Of a stretch of DNA of 30,113 bases, positions 11,855 through 22,289 are shown in pieces. Source of the stretch: Gnetum montanum (taxonomy: Eukaryota > Streptophyta > Gnetopsida > Gnetales > Gnetaceae). The stretch covers positions 99,037 through 129,149 of the forward strand of contig MNCI01014592.1 in the NCBI GenBank assembly GCA_015680685.1, written 5' to 3'. Made by a program: the position numbers and the translations under genes. The notes under the pieces were generated by a model that worked only from the letters and a program-made list of their open reading frames with translations, ran no database searches and was not told the DNA's origin. Within the stretch, counting starts at the first letter, position 1, and each line of letters starts with the position of its first letter.

Positions 11855-12155
11855 TAATCAACTCAGAGAAGCCAAGCAACCAGAAGCAAGAATTAGCCTT
11901 ACTATGTCCAAGTATTCTACTATATTTTAGAGGGCAGTGGTTCATGCCAGTCTTTGGATTGGATCGACAACCATAGCCTCTCACCTTATTCTTATTTCTT
12001 TTTAAGGTTGTCATCCCTGCATCATATTTATCGTTCCATGCATGGTATCTTGATCAGCTGTAAACACATTAAAATTTTTGTTGTTGAGACAGTTTCAAAG
12101 AAAGAAATGGATAAATAGTCAAAGAATTTAACAATATTGTCACCATGATGTAGCA
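11855..12155 (-). repeat. Inverted repeat T, left copy
   Basis: About 300 bases whose reverse complement matches 14052-14355. Shared landmarks include TACCATGCATGGAA, GATGCAGGGATGA, GAACCACTGCC and TTTATCCATTTCTTTCTTTGA. The minus strand carries an open frame (12014 down to 11781) whose first 50 or so residues have a counterpart in the right copy. Confidence 0.8.
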
Positions 12156-12559
12156 GTATTACCCGTGGAATGAAACAGTTGCAGTAAGTAGCAGTAACAT
12201 AATGCTGGGTTTCACTGCAATGATGCCTAGCTCATCTCTTTGCAGATCAAGTGCCACAATGTTTCTCAGCTCTTTAGTGCCTTTACTTCCCATATTAAAA
12301 CTGTCTTTAAATAAGGAACTTTTGTTCTACTTGTTTGCAATCACTGTATATGGTGTGGCATTTATAAAACAAACCTGATGTTTTGTAGAGATTATCTTCA
12401 CTTTCCATTATCATGAATGCTTCAAACATAATGTGATTGTATATAGTGTCAAAAAGAAGAAGAAGTATGATTACAATTTCAAACCGTATGTTTTTTACTG
12501 TATATTTTCCTAATAATGTGATTTCCTGGATGCAATAAGAATTTTTCATTTCTAGTTTC

Positions 12560-13530
12560 GAACGAGGAAAAGTAAGCCAAGATCAACATATTACACTAAG
12601 CCAATTAAAAATTTAGTGTATCTACCTAGATTTTGAATCTTACTGACCTATTTTTAGCTTAGTTGAGGGAAATGCCCCGGTTCCTCCTAATAAGTAAGAA
12701 AAGGGTTGAACTTGGAATCGATCCAACATGGATGGGTAGAAATAGTTTGGAAAAACATCACTATGTGAGTCCGAGGAACTCTTTTTGGTTTACAGAGTAT
12801 ATTTTTGCTAGGTTTTGCAGGTGCATGGATGTCTGCTTTGCTTTTGTTTTTGTTCCAATGTAGCCAACTTAACTGGACTGCATGTACATGTGTACTGCTT
12901 TAATACCATCACTATGATAAAAACAAAAACAAAAATGAGCAGAATTGCATTCATTCGAGTGTGTATAATGTCCTTTGCCTTATCATGTGGTTCCTTTGGT
13001 TCTCATGTACTTCGGTTTGCATCGAGAGTGTCTAAAACAGAGGGAGGAATAGATATGGCAGAATGTCAGACACTGATTAATGCTGAAGCAGAATTAAAAA
13101 ATAAAAGTGGACTGGCACAAGAGAAGAATCAATTTAGAGAAAAAACACTTGTTGAAATGGCTGAAGAAGAAGTTTTAATTTTATAACTTTTTGCATGATG
13201 ATAATTATTGTAAACTTCTACTTGTTGAACCAACAAACCTATGACTTGAGAGTACACCCAATAGTGAAGTGAATAATTTGCTGTTAAACTCATATTTTAA
13301 AAAGGTCAACTCTCAGTAGCTGAAAGCTTGCTAGATTTTAGAAATGCTACTCAAATTTGAGTTTTTTTTTATCTGTAAACAAATTCATATTTTAAAAAGG
13401 GCAACTCTCAGGAGTTGAAAGGTTGCTAGATTTTAGAAATCTACCGAAATTTGTGCTTTTTCCATATGTAAACAAATCACATCTAGGAAACCAAAATGTC
13501 AAGGGTTGCACATTGACATTATTCTTTTTT
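12560..13530 (+). repeat. Diverged third copy of the long-inverted-repeat unit
   Basis: Patchy similarity in the same order to the right arm at 15950-16838: CCAATTAaaAAT...ATTTTGAAT, TTGGAATCGA..CCA, AAAAGTGGACTGG next to a TTTTAATTTTATAa module, and finally GGAAACCaAAAtGT..GGGTTgCaCATTGACATTATTC at 13487-13531. Alignment by eye is broken by many indels. The open frame at 12815-13186 falls inside and is probably not a gene. Confidence 0.45.
13291..13478 (+). repeat. Two-copy tandem duplication, period 95
   Basis: CATATTTTAAAAAGG(T/G)CAACTCTCAG begins at 13291 and again at 13386; the two units stay similar through TTGCTAGATTTTAGAAAT to GTAAACAAAT. It is a local duplication inside the repeat nest. 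Confidence 0.85.
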
Positions 13531-14051
13531 GTTATGTGTTCGGGTTTTCGTAGGCTTGCTATGATTTAATAAATTAAGAATGTATGAAAGTTTTTAAGGT
13601 TTATAATTATTCTTTTTAAAATTTCTATGAATTTTAATTGAGTATATCAAGTTTATTTTAGTGTGATTACCAATTCCTAGTTTCACAATTCTAGAGGAAC
13701 CATGATAAAAGTTTATAAATAAGCATATGCAGCTTCTTACGTTAAAACACTATCTATGTTTGTTGAAATCAAGAGGCCTTTGAGGGCCGGTAGGATAAAC
13801 AAATTTAATTTTTACAAAATTTTGATATGATCTTAATAAGATCACAAAAGTTACCTTAGTTTAGTTCCAATTCATAGCCCCATACATATATATAATAAAT
13901 TTTTTTGAAAACGTTCATCTTTAAGAGAGTGTTCACTCCAAGTGTAATACATGCTTAGGGTACTTTCTTTTCTTTGCCAATTGCTTAGATTTTTCTGTTA
14001 AATTTTTTTAGATTTCATTTCATTGAGTTTTTCAATTTCTTGTTACCAGCT

Positions 14052-14355
14052 TATTGCGACATCATGGGGACAATATGATTAAAGTCTCTGACTATTTATC
14101 CATTTCTTTCTTTGATACTATCTCAACGAAAAAATTTTAATTTATTCACACTTAATCAAGATACCATGCATGGAATGATAACCATGATGCAGGGATGATG
14201 ACCTTAAAAGGAGATAGAAAGAAGGTAAGAAGCTATGGTTTTCCATCTAATTTAAGGACTTGCATGAACCACTGCCTTGTAAAGTACAGTAGAATGCATG
14301 GACATTGTAAGGCTAATTTCTGCATTTGGTTGCTTCTTTTCTGCGTTCATCAGTC
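14052..14355 (+). repeat. Inverted repeat T, right copy
   Basis: Reverse-complement partner of 11855-12155, 1.9 kb away. It keeps an open frame beginning at 14198 (MMTLKGDRKKVRSYG, MNHCLVKYSRMHGH) that parallels the left copy, with amino-acid-level similarity despite many base changes. It sits immediately left of the long inverted repeat. Confidence 0.8.
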
Positions 14356-14880
14356 AGTAATGTAATATAATCTCATGCTGATGTTCATGGAATTTCTTTC
14401 CTTAATGCTGATGTCAATGTGCAACCATTGGTTTCTGGGAAGGGATTTGTTTACAGATGTCAAAAATATGATTTTGAGGAGCATCTCCAAAATATGACAA
14501 GGTTTGAAACACTACTAAGAGTTTGGCTTTTCTTTAGACATATTTTTGAGTTTAGTAGTGAATAATTTACTTTTTGTTGGTTTACATTGAGTGATGGGTT
14601 TCTGCTTTGAATGAATAGGTGGTTTAGCATTGCCAATAGCTTGAAAAATTATCATAATTCACCATAAAATTATAGCTATGTGGTCTGTTCTTTCTTTAGA
14701 TTCCTTATCTTTTGCAAGTCCACCCTTATTTTTTCTTTGAATTCTGGTTTAACACTAATCATTTCAGAGTCTGCCATTCTGCCATATCTTTCCTATTACC
14801 TCTCCATCTCTACTTTGTTTTAGTAGGTTTCTTCTTCCAGTATCTTTCCTGTTGCCTCTCTATCTCTGATTTGTTTTCGT

Positions 14881-14992
14881 ACTCTTTCAATGCCAACTTA
14901 TGCATCCTTAACCAAAGAAAAGAATTCTCTCTGGTCTGTTTTATTATTCTTTCAATGCAACTTATACATCTTTAACCAAAGGAAAGAATTCT
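14881..14992 (+). repeat. Tandem duplication in left arm, period about 66
   Basis: CTTTCAATGCcAACTTAtgCATCcTTAACCAAAG(A/G)AAAGAATTCT occurs at 14883 and again at 14949. The right arm carries a single equivalent near 16300-16330. Confidence 0.8.
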
Positions 14993-15000
14993 GACAACAC

Positions 15001-15247
15001 CTCAATACAAGAACACCGCACAATGAATCCAATCCTGTTCATTTTTGTTGGGTTTAACAGTACATATTAATGCAAATCAGCTAAGATTTTTAAAATGGGA
15101 ATAAAAATGATCTAGACCCACAACAGCTCAATACAAGAACATACAATGAATGCAATCCTGCCCATTTTTGTTGGGTTTGATAGTACATGTCAATGCAAAT
15201 CAGCTAAAATTTCTAGAATGAGAATAAAAATGAAACAGATCCACAAT
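15001..15247 (+). repeat. Tandem duplication in left arm, period 126
   Basis: CTCAATACAAGAACA starts at 15001 and 15127. Both units carry CATTTTTGTTGGGTTT and AATGCAAATCAGCTAA and end in AATAAAAATGA plus a CCACAA segment. Similarity is high, so this duplication is more recent than the arms themselves. Confidence 0.88.
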
Positions 15248-16316
15248 ACCCCAGGAATAAATATCAGAATGGTTGCTTGCTTGATTTTACTTAGAAGGGA
15301 TGCTTTTCAAAGGTATCTATTCATGTGGAGTCAATTTCAAGTGCAACCCATTTCCTATTCTCTTAAAGAGAAACTGAAGCATTAATAGAAACTACACTCC
15401 AACTAGGTCCTTAGGATATAAAATCCAATTAGGTGCACCATATTGTTGATTGGCTTAGTTTAATATATTGTTCTGGCTTACAGTTGATCATTGCATTCTA
15501 ATTAAAGACGGATTGATGGTCAGAACATGTATTGATTTATTTTTCTCTGCACCTATACAATAAACCCAACATCACTTTGTTGAAAATTGTAATCATTCAT
15601 TTTGATACTATAATGTTTAAAGCATTCATGATAATATAAAATGTAGATAAAACCTGTAAAATCTGCATTTATAAATATCACGCCATTGGCATTCATTGCA
15701 AACAAATAGAAAGGTACTAGAGAGTTGAGAAGCCATGGCCAATAAAGTTTGTGTGAAAGTATTGTGTCACAGTGTGAGACTTGCACATGACCTTGAGAAA
15801 GATCTAGGCATTTTCATCGATGGTTGGTAAAAGCAAAATTAAGGCAACAGTTTTTTCAATTACTGTCAAATGATGCAAGACACAATACTTTCAAACACAT
15901 GGCTTCTCAACTCTTTGGTACCTTTTTTTGAAAGAGTGAAACAACAATATTAAACTGAGCCAATTAGCAATATGGTGCATAGAATTGGATTTTGAATGTT
16001 TAGGATCTGGTTTGGAGTGTAGTTCATGGAGATGTTGAGGTTTCTGTTTTTAAAAAATAGAATAACAGTTGTAGTTGGAATCGACTCCATGTGAAATTAA
16101 TAAGTAACCATTCTTCATAGACAAAGAATGTGTATTTCTTTTATATTGTTGGTCAAATTCCAATTCTAGGAAGCTTAGCTACCCTGAATTAAGATGTACC
16201 ATAAAATACCATCATTGCAATGTGACCTAATGGGCTGAAGTACATTCATTGCACAGTGTTATTGTATTGAGGTGTTGTCTATGTAAAAGGGAATGCCTTT
16301 AGTTAAGGATGCATAA

Positions 16317-16440
16317 GGTGGCATTGAAAAAGTATTCAAAGCAAAAAGAAAAAAAAAGAGGGTGGACTTGTATAGGGTGGCATTGAAAGAATACTCAAAA
16401 GTAAAAAAAAAAGAAAAAAGAAAAAGGTGGACTTGTGAAG
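16317..16440 (+). repeat. Tandem duplication in right arm, period about 59
   Basis: GGTGGCATTGAAA(A/G)A(G/A)TA(T/C)TC, a purine-rich A/G tract, and GGTGGACTTGT occur twice in succession, at 16317 and 16376. Confidence 0.85.
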
Positions 16441-16452
16441 GAATAAAAAATA

Positions 16453-16624
16453 TGGTAGACCAAGGAACTTTAATTTTATAGCTAGCTTTGGAATGATTAT
16501 AATTTTATAAACTATTTGCAATGCTGAAACTTTTGGAAAATGGTAGACTAAGCAACTTTAATTTTTTAGTTAGTTTCTGAATAATTATAATTTTAAGAAC
16601 TATTTGCAATGCGAAAACTTTTGT
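16453..16624 (+). repeat. Tandem duplication in right arm, period 88
   Basis: TGGTAGAC(C/T)AAG(G/C)AACTTTAATTTT begins at 16453 and 16541; both units end in ACTATTTGCAATGC.GAAACTTTTG. Confidence 0.88.
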
Positions 16625-16899
16625 TCATTCAAAGGGGAAACCTATCATTCCGAAAGTACATTGGCAAGGAAGTAAATCAATGGTTGCTAAATTTAAAAAA
16701 ATATGTTTGAAGAAAAGCCAAACTTTGACTAGTGTTTCAAACCTTGTGCTATATTTTGTACTCAAAATTGCATATTTTACATTTGTAAACAAATCCCTTC
16801 CAAGAAACCCAAACGTTATGGGTTTCCCATTGACATTATTCAAATCCCATAATTCGAAGTACAGGAATAGAAATTGAAAATTTATTACATTTGCAAACC

Positions 16900-18480
16900 C
16901 TTGGATCTATTTGACAATAGAAATATACATGTTATGAGTTTTGAAAACATCAAGAAAATTACCATGGATTATTGGTAACATTTAAAACAAATCAACCAAA
17001 TTTGCAATTGTAATATTTAATCTTTTTTAATGTAGTCCAATATAGGACATCACACGAAAATGTGGTATTTATTTTCAATGCTATTACATATTTGTTCTTC
17101 ACAAAAAATTGTGTCATCTACCTATATAAATTGTACTTGATGAGGAATCCAACAAATAAATAACTTGCCTTTGAATTAAGGCCTCTCCTAATACTATTCA
17201 AATAGAAATGTTTTTTGCCTTTTACAATTTCCCAAAGTTTGTGATAAAGTGCTTGTTTTACCAAATTGTGAACTTGGTTATGATTAGAATAAAGAATGTA
17301 GCCTTGAATATGCTATTTGTTAAGCCATAGAACTCCATCATGAGGTCGTCCTTTATGGTGGGTTTCTATCATCAATTTTTTGATTCAATGAAGATATTAA
17401 AAGAGTATGAGTGTAGATTATAAATAATTGAACTTTCATTAATTGACATTAACTTTCATTTCTAAACATTATCATGGGTTTTCATCATTACTTTTTTGAT
17501 CCAACGGTTAGCTTATAGCAAATGCATTAATGATGTTTAGACTTTGTGATCTCAATAAGAAGACCTATTAAGCACAATGGCAAATTTCTCTTTTAAGTTA
17601 CTTCATTGAGAAAATGAGTTTAGAACTTGTAAATTAAAATTTATGGTAGTCATTTAAAAGTTGAATAATTATGTAGTCTGATTATAAGTGAACTAGGTTA
17701 ATTTTTTAATTAGTAATTAAACTAACATAGCAATTTAAATCATGTTTTCTTTGTTTTATCAAATATGAATATGAATAGGAAGATTTGACCATTAATAAGT
17801 CAAGTCAAAAAAATTAGTGGTTTTTGTAAACTAAGTTAGCAATGATATTTGCAAATATAGTTTTATTTCTAGTAATTAGAAAGTAGTAAAAAATGTTTAA
17901 TAACAACTCCAAATATATCTAGTATTACATGGACATATGCAACTTAAAATAACTCCAATACTTAAGAAAAATTCATTTTATCAATGTTTTGATTTGAACA
18001 ATATTAACCCCTTGTGATGTACATTGGTCCATATCCAATTCTATAAATAGGTGATCACTTGCCCTCCTTATAACCTTGAAAGTGAGGAGATTAATGATTT
18101 TTGGGATAATGAAACTTTGATGATTCTTAACAAACTTGATGAATCTTAATGATCTTGTTGTTTGGATGATGATAATTAATTAAATAATTTTAGCAGAATC
18201 TCTTTGTGTTCTCTTTCTATCTTGCTCAATTGAAGCATCAAAACATAAAGAATTAATTAAATAAATAGACCTCTTGATGCTCTTGGAGGGTAAAAAAAAT
18301 CCTTTCTAAAATGAGTAATTAAAGAAGGATGAAAGATGAAGAAGGCAGGAGTTGATTTAGAGTTACCTATAGAGAAAAATTAAAGTTTCAGCTTATTTTT
18401 CTCAAATTAAAACACAAGTCATGGTATACTTGCAGTGTAGCTGTCTACACCAGGCCCTTTCTTCAGTATGTACCTGCACT
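16900..18480. other. Gene-free AT-rich stretch
   Basis: Short random-looking open frames only, no recognisable domain, no copy of the repeats to the left, and no RNA gene that I can see. Small AT-rich direct repeats such as AATTAATTAAATAA (near 18173 and 18250) are the only structure. Confidence 0.55.
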
Positions 18481-18495
18481 GCCACTTAAAAATGT

Positions 18496-18798
18496 TTGAA
18501 GGTTATCATATACATACTATGTCATCGAATGCCATGTTATACCATAACTAACATGTCCTGGTCGCTGAAGGAGAAACACATTTTCGAAAAAATCGATCCT
18601 ACTCTTAATACATGTTTTTTCTTTAACAATAAACTTCTTAATGTGAAATGGTTATTGAAGTCTTTCCACAGCAAGGAGCGATTATGTCAACTCGTAACCT
18701 GGGTTTTTACTCGTATCAAAAAGTCAGATACTTTTTGCTTTTTGCATGAAATCGCTGCTGCAAAGCTTCAATATATGGATTACTGGAGCATCTCGTGA
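18496..18798 (+). other. Open segment, possible exon of unknown gene
   Basis: A 100-codon open frame, with methionines at several upstream positions and a plausible start at 18556 (MSWSLKEKHIFEKIDPTLN). The predicted segment is mixed charged and hydrophobic without obvious bias, unlike the composition-driven frames nearby. It ends at a TGA. Together with the next open segment it may be part of a decayed two-exon gene. No domain recognised. Confidence 0.2.
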
Positions 18799-18959
18799 GA
18801 GCATCAGTATTTGGCGGTTAAGATCTTATGAATTTTCAACCCCTGTATTTTGTTTATGAGGGGCAGTAAAATTGGATTTCATTCACCGATGCAAGTTTCA
18901 TTGTGGCTTTCAATTAATTTTCTTATTTGATTGATGCAACCTTTTTTTGGATTGATCTT

Positions 18960-19185
18960 TGATTTTCTTCAATTTGTAGCACCTAATGTATCAAAACTGA
19001 AACCAATTTTTGACTATCTAAAAAATTTTGAGATAAATTATATAAAGCCGTTGGAAGAGTTTTCTCATGCTGGTTTTCAAGGAACAAAGATGGTGATTAA
19101 AAACTCTTATTTTAAACTATTTTCTCATGTTTTACATGGATATACAGAGACATGTAAATCTCTTACCGATACAGAAGGAGACTAA
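18960..19185 (+). other. Open segment after an acceptor-like site, possible last exon
   Basis: TTCTTCAATTTGTAG at 18945-18959 resembles a splice acceptor, and the frame after it runs 75 codons (APNVSKLKPIFDYLKNFE, then EEFSHAGFQGTKMVIKNSY) to a stop at 19185. The peptide has an ordinary composition but matches nothing I recognise. It lies 40 bases upstream of the broken CNL fragment; whether they were ever joined is unknown. Confidence 0.22.
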
Positions 19186-19224
19186 TTAATTAAAAATACG
19201 AGATTGTTTTGTGTTGCTTATCAG

Positions 19225-19371
19225 GATATTCTACAGCATTAGACGCTGAGGACCTGGTAGAATTATGTGCAGCAGGTTCATTCTCTCCCTGATTGCCGAG
19301 AATTTTAAAATTTGTTTTTAATTCATACAATATGGGTTCAGAAATTAATAAAATAAATGCGATTATTTGAT
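19225..19371 (+). pseudogene. Broken copy of CNL coiled-coil exon junction
   Basis: Matches 23625-23770: it encodes ALDAEDLVELCAA (the counterpart reads ALDAEDVLELCAA), then the same GCAG|GTTCATT donor, the same short intron, and the start of exon 2 (EINKINAII) before a TGA. Upstream of the ALDAED motif similarity is lost, so most of the coiled coil is missing. In this copy the CATACAG of the intron has become CATACAA while GGTTCAG is kept, which helps locate the true acceptor in the better copy. It is a fragment of a duplicated immune-receptor gene. Confidence 0.82.
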
Positions 19372-20465
19372 GGCTATGGTGAGCTTCACAATCCCCCTAA
19401 GCAGTAAAATGGCTTGGGGGAGAAACAATGACCGATGACTGAAATTGGTATACTTAACACTTAAGCTGTAAGAGTCTTTAACATAAAAGATCGGGTCCTA
19501 ATTTCAATTAGCTTATCTCTGAGAGTCTTTAACAAACAAAGTCAGGTAATAATTTTAACATATTATAATTCTTGCATATTTTATTTTTTAAAATACTGAT
19601 TATCACGTATAAGGTAATTTAGTTATTGATAGTATCAGATATTAATCTAGTAATGCAAGTCATAGGTTTTGAAAGAATCGTCCCGGCCCACACATGTTCA
19701 ACCATACCACTAAACATTATATATACAACCTGTTTTTACTGGCCCTGTGTGAATGGTGCCAACATATCATGCATTGCCGCTAACATCGTATTCAGAGAAA
19801 AACTTTCTGAGTTGTCTTTTGTTTACGGCTTTCATATTTAAATATACTATATTTAAATAAAAATTGTCATATTTATTTGAACCAGAGGCGTTAATTTTGG
19901 GTTTTTTTTAACGAGGTATTCAAGATGCACAGTAAATAATTTTTTTTAATCTTATAAATCCTTTGAGATCTCACAAAAACTTAATTGAGCATTTTCATAT
20001 GCATTTTTTTAAGAATCTGAAGCGACGGAATAAATTTAAATTTATCAACAAGGTAGATGTCTGTTTGCACCGTTGGTCTTCGACCCAAGTTTTTAAGCTT
20101 TCATAATATAGCTTTCACGTTATCTCGTATGTTGTGTGTAAAAGTAACAGATAGTGGTGGTGCTGCTGGCTTTTGTTTTCAACGTTACATCAGAGGACAA
20201 TATTTTTCCCATTATCATCTTTCTCCGGAAAAATATATATCGTGATTGGTATAAATACATGCTTTCTGAGCATTTTGCTTGTCAAAAAGGTACACCACTT
20301 TCAAATGTTTTAAAGGCTACCTCTGATGAGCGTGAAATAAATAACATTATTCAAGCGACCCAAACGAGCAAGAACATCAATGTGAAAGCTGTGTATCTTT
20401 TGACCTTACTTTGCTTATGTATCCGAAAGAGAGTGGAAAGCGGCTAATTTATTTTTCACGCAAAA
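19372..20465. other. Mostly gene-free stretch with two short open frames
   Basis: Open frames at 19626-19841, 20057-20245 and 20154-20447 give peptides without recognisable motifs; the last two overlap in different frames. I see no splice or promoter evidence that would make any of them a gene. Confidence 0.45.
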
Positions 20466-20467
20466 GC

Positions 20468-20548
20468 AATCATATTTAAAAGTTTTAAGGAAGAAATATG
20501 TGATGGGAAATTATATTTAAAAGTTTTAGGGAAGAAATACGTGATGTC
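20468..20548 (+). repeat. Short tandem duplication, period about 46
   Basis: ATATTTAAAAGTTTTA(A/G)GGAAGAAATA(T/C)GTGATG occurs at 20471 and again at 20514. Confidence 0.85.
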
Positions 20549-20549
20549 A

Positions 20550-21385
20550 TTTTGAAAGCACCGTGATTGCTGATTTGACACCGTATTCACACATGGAAGA
20601 CTTAATTTATTACGTGTTGTGGAATCTATGAATTAAGGGACATTGAAATTGAAATGCTAATTAACTTAATAATAATAAGTACCCGACCCTAACTTGTATA
20701 CATCTTAGGGTAGCTATTGAGTGAATCAAGCTAAGTCACTACTTGATTACTAGAGAATTATACTTTTGTGTTCAATATTAGTCATCCTTATTTTGCTACA
20801 CAACTAACAAACATTGGAATTGTAAATAACAAGGAAATGTCAAATGTGAATGAAAAGTTAATCTAATCTTTGTGAAATGTTGCAATGATTATAAACAATT
20901 ACAATCTTTGTCATAAAGTGCATCCAAGTACACTTCACTCAAATAAAGAGGACATATAATTGTTTACAACCATATCGTAAACACTTACAACTAACTCTAA
21001 CTTTGAGAAATGAAACTATAAGAGTTCAAATAAGGGATTAATATGGTGGGCTTGTATTTAGAGGTATAACTAGGGCCTATTACATCATATTTATGACATT
21101 GTATGTTATGCTATGATATTGCTACTATGATATAGTAGGTGTTTTATTGCCCATGATTTATCGCTTGCCAATATTAAACAAGAAATTATTTATGTATTAA
21201 ATCTCTCGTCAATTTAATGAAAACCTAATCAAAAGCCATATGACAATGCTCCTTGAAATTTTCAAGCATATTAATGGAACTATCAAAGATTATCTTATTT
21301 ATAATTATCTTTTAAAACATCATTGCAAAAGTATATTGATATTGATTATAGAGGAGACACCACTACAAAATGTTTAACTATTGGG
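20550..21385. other. Gene-free AT-rich stretch before copia remnant
   Basis: No coding segment recognised. The last part may be the decayed upstream portion of the copia element whose RNase H remnant starts at 21386, but no motif of reverse transcriptase is legible. Confidence 0.45.
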
Positions 21386-21772
21386 TTTCTCATTAAGCAC
21401 AAAGGCAATGTAATTTTGTGGTAGTCTACTAAACAAAAAGGGGGGTTTTTTTTTTATCGTTAATAGAATCAAAGTACAAAGCATTTGTTCACTTGATAAT
21501 AGAATTGAATTGGCTAAATTAATTATTTGCAAAACTAAAGAAAGAAATTCCAATACCAATAATTATGTGCTATGATAATCAGTGTTATCAAGTTGATTAA
21601 AAATCCTATTTTCCATGAGAGCACAAAACACATTAAGATTACAATGCATTATGTACTACATACCTTCGTTGAAGGATTTATAGAGGTAGTTTATATCAAC
21701 ACTCTTGATTAGTTGGTTCACTCATTTACTAAATTAGTGATTTCAAAGAATTTCAAAAAGTTTATTCAATAA
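21386..21772 (+). pseudogene. Ty1/copia RNase H remnant
   Basis: The C-terminal end of a copia polyprotein, carrying RNase H, which removes the RNA strand during reverse transcription. Three pieces in shifting frames follow the family order: FLIKHKGNVILW-stop-STKQK, then ESKYKAFVHLIIELNWL and IPIPIIMCYDNQ (family pattern: ...YCDNQSAI), then IKNPIFHESTKHIKI, HTFVEGFIEVVYINTLD-stop-LVHSFTKL, ending at a stop near 21770. A long G/T run at 21440-21455 and at least two frameshifts show decay. The rest of the polyprotein is not legible upstream. The short distance to the LTR start at 21815 fits a 3' end of an element. Confidence 0.88.
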
Positions 21773-21814
21773 TTGTAGTTATGTCATTTAACCTATGTAT
21801 CATTTGATAGAAGG

Positions 21815-22190
21815 TGTTGAGAAAATGACAAACTTATATATCAGTTCTATGAAATACTACAGTCAACTATGAATTATCAAGTTGACAATTATGTATTATT
21901 GATAGTTTATATAGAGAGTTCATGGTTGTGGATTGTTATGATTAATTAATAGATGATAATTTTAGTTACTTCTAGCCATGAAAAAATACAACTTTGTAGT
22001 TTTACAGTGCCAAGTTCTTGGTACTTTATATACCAAGGCATCCATCTTTGTAATAATGAACATAACACATACATTCCTTAGCATATTGTTTTGGTATTTG
22101 GTTTCTTTCTCTATTGTATAATCATTCTCATTAGTAGAGGTCCTAGCCTTGTCATTGTATCATTCTTAACATGACATGCACAACCTATGA
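21815..22190 (+). repeat. Probable copia LTR (3'), end not determined
   Basis: Begins TGTTGAGAAAATGAC, right after GATAGAAGG, which serves as a short polypurine tract. A TATA box with the usual copia layout (CTTTATATACCAAGGCATCC...TTTGTAATAATGAA) is at 22023-22058. I could not find the closing CA with confidence, so the right limit is approximate. No second copy lies in the window. Confidence 0.6.
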
Positions 22191-22289
22191 AAATGTTGAC
22201 CTCAAAGAATTTAACCTATGACTTGCACAACCACAAGCCACCATCAATTGAATTGAATTTGTTAATTTATAATACCTAACATTAATAAG

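Larger units (their letters stand above)
14410..15790 (-). repeat. Long inverted repeat, left arm
   Basis: Matches the reverse complement of 15867-16838 in order: GGGAAGGGATTTGTTTACA (14436), AAGGTTTGAAACACTA, ACTCTTTCAATGCCAACTTATG (14881), CACCTCAATACAA (14998), AACTACACTCCAA (15391), CACCATATTGTTGATTGGC (15436), and AGAGTTGAGAAGCCATG (15720). It is longer than the right arm because of two internal tandem duplications and about 230 bases at 15480-15705 that have no counterpart. Confidence 0.8.
15867..16838 (+). repeat. Long inverted repeat, right arm
   Basis: Partner of 14410-15790. The two arms meet around a spacer of about 75 bases (15791-15866), with ACACAATACTTTCAAACACATGG at 15879 mirroring CCATGG...TGTGTGAAAGTATTGTGT at 15732. 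A single-strand transcript across the whole region could fold back on itself. Confidence 0.8.

Noticed and set aside
12815-13186. 123-codon open frame that looks like a small secreted or membrane protein
   Set aside because: It lies inside a diverged repeat copy, and its counterpart at 16.1-16.4 kb has no such frame.
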